A stretch of 64,000 nucleotides of DNA from positions 3,460,001 through 3,524,000 of the forward strand of contig JAFFSR010000347.1 in the NCBI GenBank assembly GCA_017163975.1, given 5' to 3'. How positions within the stretch are numbered: the first letter of the stretch is position 1; every line of letters starts with the position of its first letter. The notes under the pieces are model-generated. The model was given only the letters and a program-made list of their open reading frames with translations. It had not been told where the DNA came from and searched no databases. This document shows, piece by piece, positions 41,582 to 54,569 of this stretch. Made by a program: the position numbers and the translations under genes. Source of the DNA: Anastatus disparis. Lineage: Eukaryota; Arthropoda; Insecta; Hymenoptera; Eupelmidae.

Positions 41582-42000
41582 TACTTTTGTACTAAAAAAA
41601 ATTGATCTTCATCAATTTTTTGGTGTGCTTTAGAAGGAGCAGACTTTCAAATTTTTAGATTTTAAAATTTGAATTCGACATATTTAATTTCTAATGTGAT
41701 TATATGATTTTATGAATATATTTTTTCGAAAATTCAGAAACATTCCTAAAAAAAAATATTAAAAAATGAAGCAGAAAATGCTTATTTGTGGAGCTAGAAA
41801 TAAATAAAGTGTCAAAAATCAAGACACAGCCAAACTTTGATATTGTGTAGCTCCAAATACAAGCGCAGGAATATTCTAAAAGAATCCAGGGTAGTTTATG
41901 GGTTAGAGAAAAATACGTAAAAAAATTTTTAGCAGAAAAAAATTATGGTTATTCGATTTGTGAAAGAATTGCTCATGTTTATATGCACACACACGCATAC
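41582..42000. other. AT-rich DNA, no feature seen
   Basis: No coding frame or repeat recognised. Confidence 0.5.
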
Positions 42001-42240
42001 ATGGGACATTTGTACACCAGCTCGCATGGTCAAAAAATAAAAGACCGTAAAAGTCTGGGAATATGTTTTATGTGATACATAGAACATACAAAAAAATGTT
42101 TAGAGTTATAGGTCAAATGAGTCAAAAGTTAAATATCATGGAATTATTTGAATTTATCAAATTTTTCGTTAAATAAGTTTGTGAATGAATTTTTTTTCAA
42201 AAACTATTAATATTTAGTGAACATGTTGGAATTTAAAGGA
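42001..42240. repeat. Interspersed repeat copy, diverged
   Basis: GGGACATTTGTACACCAGCTCGCATGGTCAAAAAATAAAAG..., then GTGATACATAGAACATACAAAAAAA and ATAGGTCAAATGAGTCA, match the 26720 copy and the 49657-51333 arms with substitutions. Confidence 0.6.
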
Positions 42241-42394
42241 AGAAGATGTAGTCAGAAAGCACAAAGAAGTAATTTTTATAAGTTCTTTATTTTGTGCTTT
42301 CTCTTATGCTGTCAAACTTGAACTAACTAGATAGCCATGTACTTTGTGCTCTATGGACCTTATCCTAAATTATTATTTTGTTTATAATTTATGA

Positions 42395-42472
42395 GTGTGT
42401 GAGTGTGCGCGCTCGCGCGTGCGTGCCCGTGTGCGTGTGTGTGTGCGTATGTTTATGTGCGTGTGTGTGTGA
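42395..42472. repeat. (GT)n/(GC)n microsatellite
   Basis: Run of GTGTGTG and GCGCGC dinucleotides with interruptions. Confidence 0.85.
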
Positions 42473-42569
42473 CAATCAGTTTCGTTATATACAGCTCTTA
42501 GAGATTATAACTTAATATGTTTGTACTTCATGTGTAACTTTATACGTTACTTTTTCTTTTTTAAATAAT

Positions 42570-43490
42570 ATCAAGAATATTTATTTATTTATTTTTTATT
42601 TATCTAAATCCAGAGTTACATAGAAACATTTACAGGCAATCTCAAGTACAATTATTAAACACAATAAATGAACAGGAACAATGGCGCAAATCCTGCAGAG
42701 GAAAATAATATTTCCTGTTTGCAGGTTTAGTTTACAAAAAGAAAAAAAGAACATAATATAATAATATACAAAAAATAATAATGCCGGTTAGATTATCGTG
42801 TGTACCAGGACACAAAAAATCTTCCAGCCACACATCACTTATCACTCACTCATTCATACAATATCTATCATACACTTATTTGTTTGTTTCATTCTCTTCT
42901 ATTTGGCTTTCTGCACCCTAGTGATAGACATATGTAAGTTGACAGCAGTAAACTGCCTTTAATAACATTAAATAAAATATCCTTATTTATTCTCTGTACA
43001 TAATATTTAATATTTAGTTGAATTAATTTATAACAATATATTTTTGTGTATCCACTCTTTTAATTTCTCATTAAAGGATTTTTTAGTTATAAACTTTTAA
43101 ATTATTTGGCTGTTGATTAAAAATTTTTATTGCTTTTATGAAGCTACTCTTGTCACTTGCAGTCCTACGTACCCTTGGCATAAGGTATAATTTTATGCCT
43201 AGTTTTACTAACTGAGTTAATGTAGATATTTTTAAGATCATTATAGTAATACTTTAGACTTTCAAGAAAGAACAGTTAATGTAAGGTCATGGGTTTTCTA
43301 TGAATAAAATTATTTTTAAAAACTAATTTTAATAATTTATTTTGTATTTTTTTTAAGTAAATCCAAATTATTTTTGTAGGCTCCTCCTCATGCAAGTATG
43401 CCGTAGTTTACAATGCTATGGAAAAGAGCATAATATATCATAATTAAAATTTTTGTTACTAAATAACCTGATATTTTATAAAAGATGAAA
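42570..43490 (-). pseudogene. LINE 3' fragment (reverse transcriptase C-terminus plus UTR)
   Basis: On the minus strand the readable pieces are YALFHSIVNYGILA, GGAYKNNLDLLKKIQNKLLK and, with shifts, LESLKYYYNDLKNIYINS. These are typical of the region just after the reverse transcriptase domain of Jockey/CR1-type elements. A long 3' UTR follows and ends in an ATAAATAAA-type tail at about 42575-42600. It is 5'-truncated, with no catalytic motif remaining. It differs from the other two LINEs in the window. Confidence 0.65.
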
Positions 43491-43520
43491 ATTCAGTACC
43501 TTGTTTTCCTTATTATATAA

Positions 43521-44165
43521 TTAACCCATTAACGCCGGGAAGGACACTTTTTAAATCACCACTTCTACGTCTCTATTTGTAACTCATTTGACGGAGAGAA
43601 AAATCGTCACATAGTGAATTATGTAGAAAAAGGGTTGCTCTTTCCGATGGTGTCCATAAACATTTAAAAAAAATAAAATTTTCACGTGAAAATGGAGGTT
43701 TTTTTGTAAAAAAACACGATTTTTTTCAATAAACTTTTTTTCCAACTACGATTTTTGTCGATTTTCCGGTTGGGAATCACTCTAAATTCTTTGTAGATCG
43801 TGTACTTTTTGTTTAAACTTAAAGTATCGATGATTTATATAATTAATTTAGGTCCGCAGAATTCAAAATGGCGCCCAAAACGCCAAATTTTTTACTTAAA
43901 CATTCAGGAATTTTTTTCTCGAAAATTATGGACTTTAGGAAAAAAATCATAAGAACAAAAAATGTTTAAAATTGATTAAAAAATGCAATAGAATTTGACA
44001 TTTTTTTGAGCCATTTTTTATATTTTTTTGGTTATCGGGTTTTTGAAAAAATAATAAAATGGCTCAAAAAATTCTATTGCATTCTGTAATCGATTTTGAA
44101 CATTTCTTGTTTTTATAACTTTCTCCAAAAATCCCTAGTTTTTGAGGAAAAAGTTTCTGAAGGTT
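43521..44165. mobile_element. Partial TTAA-flanked foldback element (piggyBac-like end)
   Basis: TTAA followed by CCCATTAACGCCGGGAAGG at 43521 resembles piggyBac-type termini. The interior contains an inverted repeat (about 43905-44030 against 44050-44165) centred near 44040. The right end is cut by the 3' end of the LINE at 44166, so no second TTAA is seen. Confidence 0.45.
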
Positions 44166-47100
44166 TTTTTTTCATTAAGCCTTTTTAATCTACATAAGAT
44201 TAATTCCAGCTTTACAAATATAGCTGTACATTGGTTTTCACAAGTTTGTGATTTAGATTTTCAAATTACAGATTTTAAAGAAATTTAGAATACATTTACA
44301 CGCAGCAATATTTGGTTCGACGATTAAAGACTCAATATTCAATGGTAAAGTGAGATCTATCTTTTTGAGATTTTGCAAGAGTTTTGCTCTTTTATCGTTA
44401 TACAGTTTGCATTGAAGAATAACATGATTCAAGTCTTTATCGTATTCATTACATTTACACATAGCACTCTGAATTATTCCAATACGAGCAAGAGAAGCCG
44501 ATAGATGATAATGGTTACTTCTCATAAGGTTGACAGTTTCAATGAATTCTCTGTCAAGTTTACATTTGTAGAACTACGGTTTTTGTACATTATTGTAATA
44601 TGATTGAAAATAGATTTTACCCATGTTATGTTTCGGATTAGTGAGATATATGGTTTTTTTGAAACATTTGTTTTTTGAAATTCTCGTACAAATCCATGAA
44701 TGGGACAGAGTTAATATTGATTTCTTGAGAGTTTGAAGCCTCCTTAGCCAGCTTGTCAACATTCTCATTCTCTGTGATTCCCATATGTGAAGGAACCCAG
44801 AAAAAAGTAATAGAAGTATTAAAAGTATTGCCAATGTAAAACTGTTAAAATTTTTTTTATCTCGATAATATATTCTTTAGTTTTGAAATTGATATGGGGA
44901 GATTGGAGGCTTTGTAATACACTGAGGGAGTCAGAGAAAATGAGAATGTTTTGGCTTTTGTTGTTTAAAGCTACATCTAGAGCGTCTCTCAAAGCAATTG
45001 ATTTAGCTGTAAGGACTGAAGCATTTTTCACAATGGTTTTCTTAATGCTAATGTCTAGATCAGTACACAGGCAAGCAGAACTAGCATAAGAAGACTCAGC
45101 TGACTTGCTTCCGTCTGTGAAAATTTTAAGTCCATCCAGGATAGAGAAAATGTCATTAAAAAGAGCATTAGGCATAGTTGAATGTTTAAGACAACTATCG
45201 TAGTGCGTATTAATAGGAATAACTGAGTATATTGAATTAAAATCATGACAAAAGATGCAAGCTTCATCTGTTTTATAAATTTTGTCGAAAGAAGCAGTAA
45301 GAGTATCGAAACAAGAAAAAATGATGTTCTTTGGTATATATTTGGTTGTTTTGACCGTGTCAAAATATTTGTTTATATTTTTAAAGGTTACAGATCCAAA
45401 GGTAGAAAAAATTTTTGATAAATAACATTTGCATAGATATTTAATTCTTTCTTTAATAATAACAAGTTTGGATTCAGCTGTTAGTATACTTCTAGGAGTG
45501 CTGATACGATAACCTAAGTCAAATCTAATTACAATGTTTTGAATTTTTTCTAGCTTTGTGAAAAAATTTTCTCTGTCCTGATAGTAAACGAAACATCTGT
45601 ATTCGATCATTGGTCGAATATAGCTTTTGTATAGGGTAATAAGAGTCTCAGGATCCGCACCCCACCATGTACCACAAAGAAATTTAATTAAATATAAGGT
45701 TTTTCTACAACTTTTAATCACGTGCTCTAGATGCGGAATGAAGGCCATTTTATGGTCAAATAGTATGCCAAGAAAACGAGCGGTATCAGAAGAAATAATA
45801 TTGGTGTTTCTGATTTTAATGCTAGTATCTCCAGGAGGTATACCTAACTTATTAAACTGGATGAATACGAATTTGTGAGGAGCAATGTCAAGGTCAATCT
45901 CTTTTAAATTTTTGTCAACAGAATTGCAAGCGTTCTGTAGGAGTCCTTTACCCCATTTGGTATTTTTAAATTTGACATATATCGCGATATCATCAGCAAA
46001 TTCTGACATGAAGACATTTTTAGGCAGACTAGCAGTAGCCTCGGAAACATATATGATATATAGTAGAGGGCTGAGGACACCCCCTTGTGGGGTGCCTTTG
46101 CATGCAGTGCGACATTCATTGTCATGGAAGCTGGTGTAAATAAAGCGTTCATAAAGAATGAATTTGATGAATTTTAGGACACTTTCAGAGCACCCAAAAT
46201 CAAGTAGCTTACGCAGGAGCACATCCACATTGTTGAACGCGCCTTCTACATCCAAAAAAGCAGCTAGAACATTTTTCTTCTCTGCAAAAGCTTCATCTAT
46301 TTTTAGCGCAAGATTAACAGCATTATCTATTGTAGACTTACCCCTGCGAAAACCACTTTGACTATTAGGAACAAGATTGTGATATTCAACCCACCATTCC
46401 AGTCTGTTTTTGAGAAGCGTTTCATACAATTTACACAAACAAGATGTTAGTGCTATTGGCCTAACTGACGTGCCACTGGGTTTAGGAATGAAATGGACTA
46501 AGGTATTTTTCCAGCAACACGGGAAAGAGCCAGTAGAGTGCATTTTGTTAAAAATGTCAAGAAGGAGAAGTTTGTATTTAGGACTTAAGTTTTTTAGAAT
46601 TTCAAAATTAACACCATCCATTCCAGGATAGAGCAGGTTTTTTGCTATCTAAAGCAAAATTAAATTCAAAGTAACTATATGAAACATCGAAAAAGTCATT
46701 TTTATTATGATTTCCAGGAATAAAATCAGGGTCATTGTGGTCTATATCCGAACATGGAGGAGCTAGCTTATCCAGAGCCTCGTCAACCATCTCCTTAGTG
46801 ACAGAGTTAAAATTTGGCTTAATTTTGATAAGACTATTTTTTAGAATTTTGTATTTACGCCATACATGGCTAGAGTCGACGCGTATGTTTAGACTAGAAA
46901 CAAATATTTTAAAATTCTCCTTTTTCTTATTTTTAAAAGTTTTTTTGGCTAAAGCAACACAACGTTTGTATTCAATGAGATCTACTAGAGAATACGTAAA
47001 CTGCCATTTTTTGAATGAGGCCCGACGTAGTCTTTTAACTCTGTCACAGTCTTTATCCCACCAAGCGACGGGGTTTCTTATCTTATCTTTACCATTGAAT

Positions 47101-47320
47101 ATTTTGCGGGTCGGAGAGCTCGCTTTAACAGCTTTCGTGATACATTCAACAAAAAATTCATATTTATCGCTAGGTGACATATTTGTATAGTTTAATGTAA
47201 GGAATTCGTTATAGGTTAAGTTAAGGTTTTCTTGGAATTTTATCCGATCGGTTCTTTTAGATTTGATTTTGAAAGATAGGTTTAATTTATCTAGGTTTAA
47301 TTTATCAGTTGGATCCAGGG
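44166..47320 (-). pseudogene. Non-LTR retrotransposon ORF2 with RT and RNase H (I/Jockey-group)
   Basis: On the minus strand, a region before RT (47320-46608) with KTFKNKKKENFKIF is followed, after a frameshift near 46625, by a 600-residue frame. It holds PKPSGTSVRPIALTSCLCKL, QSGFRRGKSTIDN, LDVEGAFNNV, GTPQGGVLSPLLY and the catalytic FADDIAIY. An RNase H domain follows with FTDGSKS, ALRDALDVAL and IFSDSLSVLQ. After another frameshift near 44830 come WVPSHMGITENENVDKLAKEA and a Cys/His C-terminus (CKCNEYDKDLNHVILQC). The 3' UTR ends in a short A run near 44166. The endonuclease is missing, so the 5' end is truncated. Dead copy. Confidence 0.88.
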
Positions 47321-47449
47321 TTGCAAATATTTAAATCATTTTGAGCTTTAAATAAAATTTAATTCACAAGTCCTTTTTGAATTTGAAATTAAAGTTTTAT
47401 TTAATTAACAATTCCTTTTAAATTAATAATTAAAAATATTTTAATTAAC

Positions 47450-47850
47450 GAATCAAAATCTAATCGTGAATTGAAAAGGCCTTAATTATAAAATCAAAAG
47501 GAATTCTTAATTAAATAAATTTCAATTGAGAAATCAAAATGTAATCGTGAATTGAAAGGGCTTTAATTACAGAATCAAAAGGAATTCTTAATTAAATAAA
47601 TTTCAATTAAGAAATCAAAATTTAATCGTGAATTGAAAGGGCTTTAATTCCAAAATCAAAAGGAATCCTTAATTAAATAAATTGCAATTAAGAAATCAAA
47701 ATTTAATCGTGAATTGAAAGGGCTTTAATTACAAAATCAAAAGAAATCCTTAATTAAATAAATTTCAATTAAGAAATCAAAATGTAATAGTGAATTTAAA
47801 GAGCGTCAGTTATGATTATGATTTGTGAATTTGAGGGCTTTAATTAAAAA
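47450..47850. repeat. 81-bp tandem repeat, about five units
   Basis: TAATCGTGAATTGAAA starts at 47461, 47542, 47623 and 47704, exactly 81 bp apart, with a diverged unit at 47785. Each unit contains CTTTAATTACAAAATCAAAAGG and AATTAAATAAATTTCAATTAAG. Confidence 0.9.
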
Positions 47851-47879
47851 TTCCACAATTCCTTTTTAATTAAACGTAC

Positions 47880-48803
47880 TAAGGAATTTTTATCATATTT
47901 ATGTATATAGAAAAACATATGTGGACGCGCACATACATACGCACCTGGGCTCATATATATGCAACATTTCATGTCGACCCACACGCACACATACGGACAA
48001 GTTGATATATATATATACATGGTCTGTTTCATGTCAACTTGCACCCGTTGACCCGTATATATTTTGGTTTATATATATGTATATATATACATACATACAT
48101 ACATACATACATACATACATACATACATGGGACATTTCATGTCGGCTAGCACGTACTCATAAGTACAGGTTTTCTATATATGTGGTACATTTCATGACAA
48201 CACGCACACACCCATTCGTGTACCCTTAGATTTATATATATGGGACATTTCATGTCCATTCGCATGCATGCACACGCACGTTAGTAAACATAGGATTTTT
48301 CACGTCAATTCGAAGGCACACACACAGGTTTATATATATGTGACATTTCATGTCTATTCGCATGCATGCACACAGACTTTAATAAACATTGGATTTTTCA
48401 CGTCAATTGGAACGCACGCACTTACAGGTTTAGATATATGGGACATTTCATGCCAATGCGCACGCACACACACACGCACACACACACACAGGATTATATA
48501 TGGGACATTTCATGTCAACTTGTACGTACTCATAATCACAGGCTTTTCTACATATGCGGGGCATTTTATGACAACACGCTCACACCCATCCGAGTAACTT
48601 TAGGTCAATATAGATATGGGACATTTCATGTCAATTCGCATGCATGCACACGCACGTTAATATACATAGGATTTTTCACGTCAATTCGAACGCACACACA
48701 CAGGTTTACATATATATGGGACATTTCATGTCAATTCGCATGCATGCACACAAACTTTAAAAAATATTGGATTTTTCACGACAATTGGAACGTACGCACA
48801 TAC

Positions 48804-48844
<41 letters not shown>
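47880..48844. repeat. Compound repeat: TATATGGGACATTTCATGTCAA units with CA and TACA microsatellites
   Basis: The phrase ATGGGACATTTCATGTCAA with CGCATGCATGCACAC recurs every 60-120 bp at least ten times. (TACA)n lies at about 48090-48125, (CA)n at 48465-48490 and (TA)n at 48806-48842. Plus-strand frames rich in His/Thr/Tyr across it are artefacts. Confidence 0.85.
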
Positions 48845-48847
<3 letters not shown>

Positions 48848-49123
48848 ATATAATAAAGATATATCGCCTACGCCGCCGCCGCCGCCGTGTATAAGAATTT
48901 TATGTGCCCTCAGTTAGCTGAAAGTTAGCTAAAAGTTGGCTGAAATTCAGATAAAATTCAGCTGAAAGTGAGCTGAGAGATAGCTGAAAGGTAGTTAATT
49001 GTTAGCTAATTTAATTAATTGTTATTTAATTCAAGAACGTTCTCTTGGAAATTGATATTGATTTGATAATTGATATTGACGATGGGGGGTTGTGAGCGAA
49101 GCGGAGCAGGGGGACCCCCTTAG
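48845..49123 (+). mobile_element. Small nonautonomous Helitron-like element
   Basis: 279 bp starting TCTATATAATAAAGATATATCGCC, close to 5' ends known from insect Helitrons. It ends GTGAGCGAAGCGGAGC, then GGGGGACCCCC and TTAG. The GGGGG/CCCCC hairpin next to the 3' end and insertion between A and T inside an (AT)n run fit Helitron behaviour, although the last bases are not a textbook CTRR. Internally it has TTAGCTGAAAG-type repeats. No coding capacity. Confidence 0.6.
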
Positions 49124-49166
49124 TATATATATATATATATATATGAGATATTTCATGTCGTTTACA

Positions 49167-49233
<67 letters not shown>

Positions 49234-49656
49234 GACAGTACATGTCATTGCGCATGCATGCACACACGTTAATATACATGAGATTTTTAATGTCAATTCA
49301 AACGCATACAAACACACAGGCTTATATATACTGGACATTTCATGTCGATTCGCATGCATGCACACACGTTAATATACATATGATTTTTCACATCAATTAT
49401 TATCCACGCCTATACAGGTTTATATATATGGGACATTTCATGACAACTCTAACACACCTATCCGAGCACCCTTAGGTTCACATATATGGGACGTATCATG
49501 TCAACACGCACGCACCGGTTTTCATATATTTGACATATCTTGTCAACTCGAACGCGCAAACACATCTAAACATGTATTTGAAATTTGTATTTATATATAT
49601 GGGACCGTTTCTGTCAATTTGCATGTATGCACACACATGGGCTTATGAATATATAT
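49124..49656. repeat. Continuation of the compound ATGGGACATTTCATGTCAA repeat and (TA)n runs
   Basis: (TA)n at 49124-49143 and about 49173-49231, then units with CATGCATGCACACACG and TATATATGGGACATTTCATG to about 49656. Confidence 0.85.
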
Positions 49657-51333
49657 ATATATATATGGGGCGTTTCATATCAACTCACCTGGTCAAAAAA
49701 TAAAAATCGCTAAAAATCTGGGAAAATGTTCTATTTGATACCCAAAATACCCAAAAAAATTTTTAGAGCTCTAGGTCAAAGAGGTCAAGAGCAAGAGGTC
49801 ATGGAGTTTTGTGATTTTTTCAATTTTTTTGTAAAATCATCATTTTTAATATTTTTTTATTAAAAAACTAAAGGTTTTAGAAAAAAATGTATGAAGACAT
49901 TTTTTGTTGGAAATTATATGTAGAAACTATACAAATTTTTTCCAATCCCAAAGCTGCTATCTTCTGATTGGTCCATTATATATTTTGATGTGATTTTCAA
50001 TAACTTTTCTTCGCCAAGGTTGATTTTACTCATTTGGCACTAAAAGTTTGTAATTTTTATAACCTTTCACTGAAATTTTCCCCTACATGGTAAAATAACT
50101 CTACAGGCAGTTATGGTACTTTTTATTTAAGGTATCAAGACTGAGTTTTAAGCCTGAAAAAAAATGAAATTGAAATGTAGTCATAATTTGTTTTGTAATG
50201 ATATTAATTAATAAAACTTCTTTTTACCTTAAATATATATTAAATACAAGACTTTGACCTAAAAATAATTTTAAAAAACCCCATCCGTTGGTTAAAATCC
50301 TTTGCTCTTGTCGATAACTTGATTTTTAAAATTTTTTTACTTACCGTAGAGTTTCTCAGCTAATTTTCAATTAATTGACCTGAAAATTTCCAGAGATCTC
50401 TAATTTATATATCTTCACAAAATAATAGTTTTAGTTTTAGGAAAAAAAAATAATTTCTAAGTTTGGTTTAGAAAAAGTTGAAAAAAATCAATATTTTTGT
50501 GAATTTCATACAAGTAATTCAGTTCAACATTTACTTTAACTTATCTTATCAAAATTCTAGAACTATTATTTTGTGAAGATATATAAATTAAAGATCTCTG
50601 GAAATTTTCAGGTCAATTAATTGAAAATTAGCTGAGAAACTCTACGGTAAGTAAAAAAATTTTTAAAATCAAGTTATCGACAAGAGCAAGGGATTTTAAC
50701 CAACGGATGGGGTTTTTAAAATTATTTTTAGGTCAAAGTCTTGTATTTAATATATATTTAAGGTAAAAAGAAGTTTTATTAATTAATATCATTACAAAAA
50801 CAAATTATGACTACATTTCAATTTCATTTTTTTCAGGCTTAAAACTCAGTCTTGATACCTTAAATAAAAAGTACCATAACTGCCTGTAGAGTTATTTTAC
50901 CATGTAGGGGAAAATTTCAGTGAAAGGTTATAAAAATTACAAACTTTTAGTGCCAAATGAGTAAAATCAACCTTGGCGAAGAAAAGTTATTGAAAATCAC
51001 ATCAAAATATATAATGGACCAATCAGAAGATAGCAACTTTGGGATTGGAAAAAATTTGTATAGTTTCTACACATAATTTTCAACAAAAAATGTCTTCATA
51101 CATTTTTTTCTAAAACCTTTAGTTTTTTAGTAAAAAAATATTAAAAATGATGATTTTACAAAAAAATTGAAAAAATCACAAAACTCCATGACCTCTTGCT
51201 CTTGACCTCTTTGACCTAGAGCTCTAAAAATTTTTTTGGGTATGTTGGGTATCAAATAGAACATTTTCCCAGATTTTTAGCGATTTTTATTTTTTGACCA
51301 GGTGAGTTGATATGAAACGCCCCATATATATAT
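49657..51333. repeat. 1.7-kb hairpin with two nearly identical 775-bp arms
   Basis: ATATATGGGGCGTTTCATATCAACTCACC at 49662 is mirrored by its reverse complement ending near 51330. Pairing continues to about 50431 and 50562, with few mismatches, around a spacer of about 130 bp. The outer 200 bp match the interspersed repeats at 26720 and 42001. No coding frame. Probably a foldback transposon; an assembly artefact should be excluded. Confidence 0.85.
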
Positions 51334-51493
51334 ACACACATATATATATGTGTGTGTATCTGTGTACACATATACATGGGATATTTAATGTTAATCCACA
51401 CGCACGCACAAATACACAGGCTTATATACACGGGACGTTTCATGTCAATTTACATGCATGACACACGTACTTGAGTTTATATATGTTTTTCTT

Positions 51494-51582
<89 letters not shown>

Positions 51583-51692
51583 GGCTGTTCCTGTCAAGGC
51601 GCATGCACGCACACACATGGGCTTATGAATATATGTATATACATATACATGGGATATTTTATGTCAATTCACATCCACGCACACACACACAC

Positions 51693-51759
<67 letters not shown>

Positions 51760-51760
51760 T
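51334..51760. repeat. (AT)n and (CA)n microsatellites with repeat fragments
   Basis: (TA)n at about 51497-51580 and 51692-51756, with CATGCACGCACACACATGGGC units between. Confidence 0.9.
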
Positions 51761-53104
51761 GCCACCAGATTTATTTTCTCATTCTAATATGAAAAATTGA
51801 AAAAAATTATATAACATATTCTTTTTCATAACTTTGGCATGATAATTGCATGAAATAAGCGACAAAATGTTTTTTATTTAAAAAATAGACTTTTCAAATT
51901 TTTGGAAATAATATCATACAAATTTTCCTGGACATTTTCCGACTTCATCCCCTTTAAATTAATGTTTAGTGACAAAATATATAAAAAGAATTTTTGGAAC
52001 CGTGGACTTTAATGTTACTATAGCAATCTCCCCTATTTTCCGACCTGACTTTTTCATGTGAGCACCGTTGCGCGGTACTCTCTGAATAAGCGGTTCAATT
52101 CTTAGCGAAAAATTAAAGAAAGACCGCAACCAGCCTAAACCATTCTTTTTTTATCAACAGTTGGTGGATTAAAGAATAATTTTAGATAATTGAAATGTAA
52201 AAATTCTTAATTATATTGGTCACCATTGATTGGTGCAATAAAATAAAAAAAATCATTAAAAATGGCAAAATGATTTTTTTTTATATTTATGATGTTTTTA
52301 CAGAGAGATGGTGCAATGTACGGCAAAATTGATAAGTATATTTTCGACTTAATATTTGATGAAAAACGTGAAAAATTATGTTTTTCCGCAAAAAATTAAC
52401 AACTAGAAAATTTACTTTAGAGATTTTCCTAACTATTTTCCAGCTATCCACCCTCGAAATTCGTGTTCAGGGCACCAAAATACATAGGAAAAAGTTTGGT
52501 GGAGCCGTGGATCTCCATCGGCTACGGAAACTCTCCTAGCTACCTATATTAGTTATAAATGTCCTCCATATTCAGGTGAAACACCGCGGTTAAAATGTAC
52601 ATCAAGGTTTGGAAAGATCCTGATGTAAAAGAACCTTTCTAATTTTTTGCGGTTTTTGGTACTAGTCCATAATACAACTTTGTGAACTCTTATGAAAAAA
52701 ATTGTCATGATTGTCGTTGATACCTTCTGAACTTTTTTGATTCATTAAGTTTTACTAAGGAATAGTAACCTTAATTTTATCGTATTTACAATTAATGAAC
52801 AATTCAGATCGCTTTAGAATTGAACAGCACTGTAAAGTTTTCAAGAGAAACCTTCAAGATTGTATTTTAAAAAATTCTTCAGAAATATTTTTCACGTTTT
52901 ATCATCGTATGAATATATTTATTAAATTATTGGTAAATAAATGATTATAAATCTATGAGATCATTTAAGAATACGGATGAATCTTTATATTTTCTGTATA
53001 TTGATTGAAAGGTTAATGAAACTTCACGAACTTTATGGAAGTAAATCGACATGAATTATTACAATCTTGTAAAGAGTTTAACAGCTATTAAAGATCCTTA
53101 AGAG
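51761..53104. other. Noncoding DNA with a diverged duplicated block
   Basis: Two blocks look related: about 51890-52050 and 52390-52560. Both carry CAAATTTTCCTGGACATTTTCC/GAGATTTTCCTAACTATTTTCC-like, TTTAGTGACAAAATATATA/TTCAGGGCACCAAAATACATA-like, and a GGAACCGTGGA/GGAGCCGTGGA phrase. No protein is recognised. The remainder is AT-rich and featureless. Confidence 0.45.
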
Positions 53105-54526
53105 GAGGTCGAGTATATATGTCCGATTGTAATCAAAAATTGATTTTTTTACAAAAACTAATAATTTTAGCAAAAAATAAAGAGAAAGCCCCATCTTGTA
53201 TCATAAAAACGCTGCCAAGTGCTTTGGTGCAATGCTTTCTCATAGAGCGCATTGAGTTAGAGTAATTTGATTTTATTTTTTTAAATACGATTTTAATATA
53301 AATGTCCATATCCTCTGTATTGAAGGCTGTCTTAATACCTACGAAAACTATATGAATTTTACTCTTTCTTACTTTTGCCATTTGCATAATGTGATTTTAT
53401 GATGCTCTAAAATTAAAAATGCGTTTATAAAATTAATTTTCCAAAGTTTTGTCTTCTTAACACTATAACCAATAACTTGCATACAAATTTTGGAACATTT
53501 TCATCGAATAGTTTACAAAAAATACCAAAAGATTGAAAAATAAACATTGTTTTAAAATTTTCAAAACGCTTTAACGTTACAACTACGCTAAGAAAACCAG
53601 TTTTCAAAAGTTCATTTTATTTAGGCAATCGTAAATAATTTCTATACATAATTTTAAGCTACTTCATCGAGTAGTTTACATAAAATACCAAAAAATAAGT
53701 GAAATTCTATACAAAATTTACAAAATGCTCTAAAATTAAAACTGCGCTAAGAAAATAAGTTTTTCCAAGCTTGCTTTAATTAGGCAATAACAAATAATTT
53801 GTATGAAAATTTTTGAGCGAATCTATCGAATGGCTTTTGTGTAATAGAAAAAAAATGAAATATGAACATTTTTTCCAAAATTTTCAAAATGCTCTAAAAT
53901 TAAAACTGCGCTAAGAAAATAAGTTTTCCAAAGCTTGATTTATTCAGATAATAGTGAATAATTTGCATGAAAATATTTGAGCAAGTTTATCAAGTGATTT
54001 TTGTGCGATAGAAAAGAAATTAAAAATAAAAAATTTTTTCAAAATTTTCAAAATGCTCTAAAATTAAATGTGCGCTAAGAAAATTGAAGAAAATTAGTTT
54101 TCAAAAGTTCATTTTATTTTGACAATCATAAATAATTCCCATACATAATTTGAAGCTCCTTCATCGAGTAGTTTACGTAAAATATAAAAAAAATTAGAAA
54201 AATTTTATTCAAAATTTTCAAAATGCTCTAAAATTAAAAGTGTGCTAAGAAAATCAGTTGGTAAAAGTTTTTCTTCTATTGGCAGTCGCAAATAATGTTC
54301 ATACAAATTTTCAAGAAAATTCTTTGAGTAGTTTACGTAAAATATCAAAAAAATAAAAAATCAAAATTTTTTTTAAATTCTTAAAATGGCTCTAAAAAAA
54401 AACTGAGCTAAGAAGATCAATTTTCAATAGCTTCCCCCCCAGTTAGACAAAAAAATAAATTGCATGCAAAATTTGAAGTTAATCCATCGAGTAGTTCTCG
54501 AGATCTTATTGACGTACTGAAATCAT

Positions 54527-54569
<43 letters not shown>

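Noticed and set aside
47921..49475. Several His/Thr/Tyr/Ile-rich frames
   Set aside because: Produced by CA, TA and ATGGGACATTTCATGTCAA repeats.
51471..51792. Tyr/Ile-repeat frames
   Set aside because: Translation of (TA)n microsatellite DNA.
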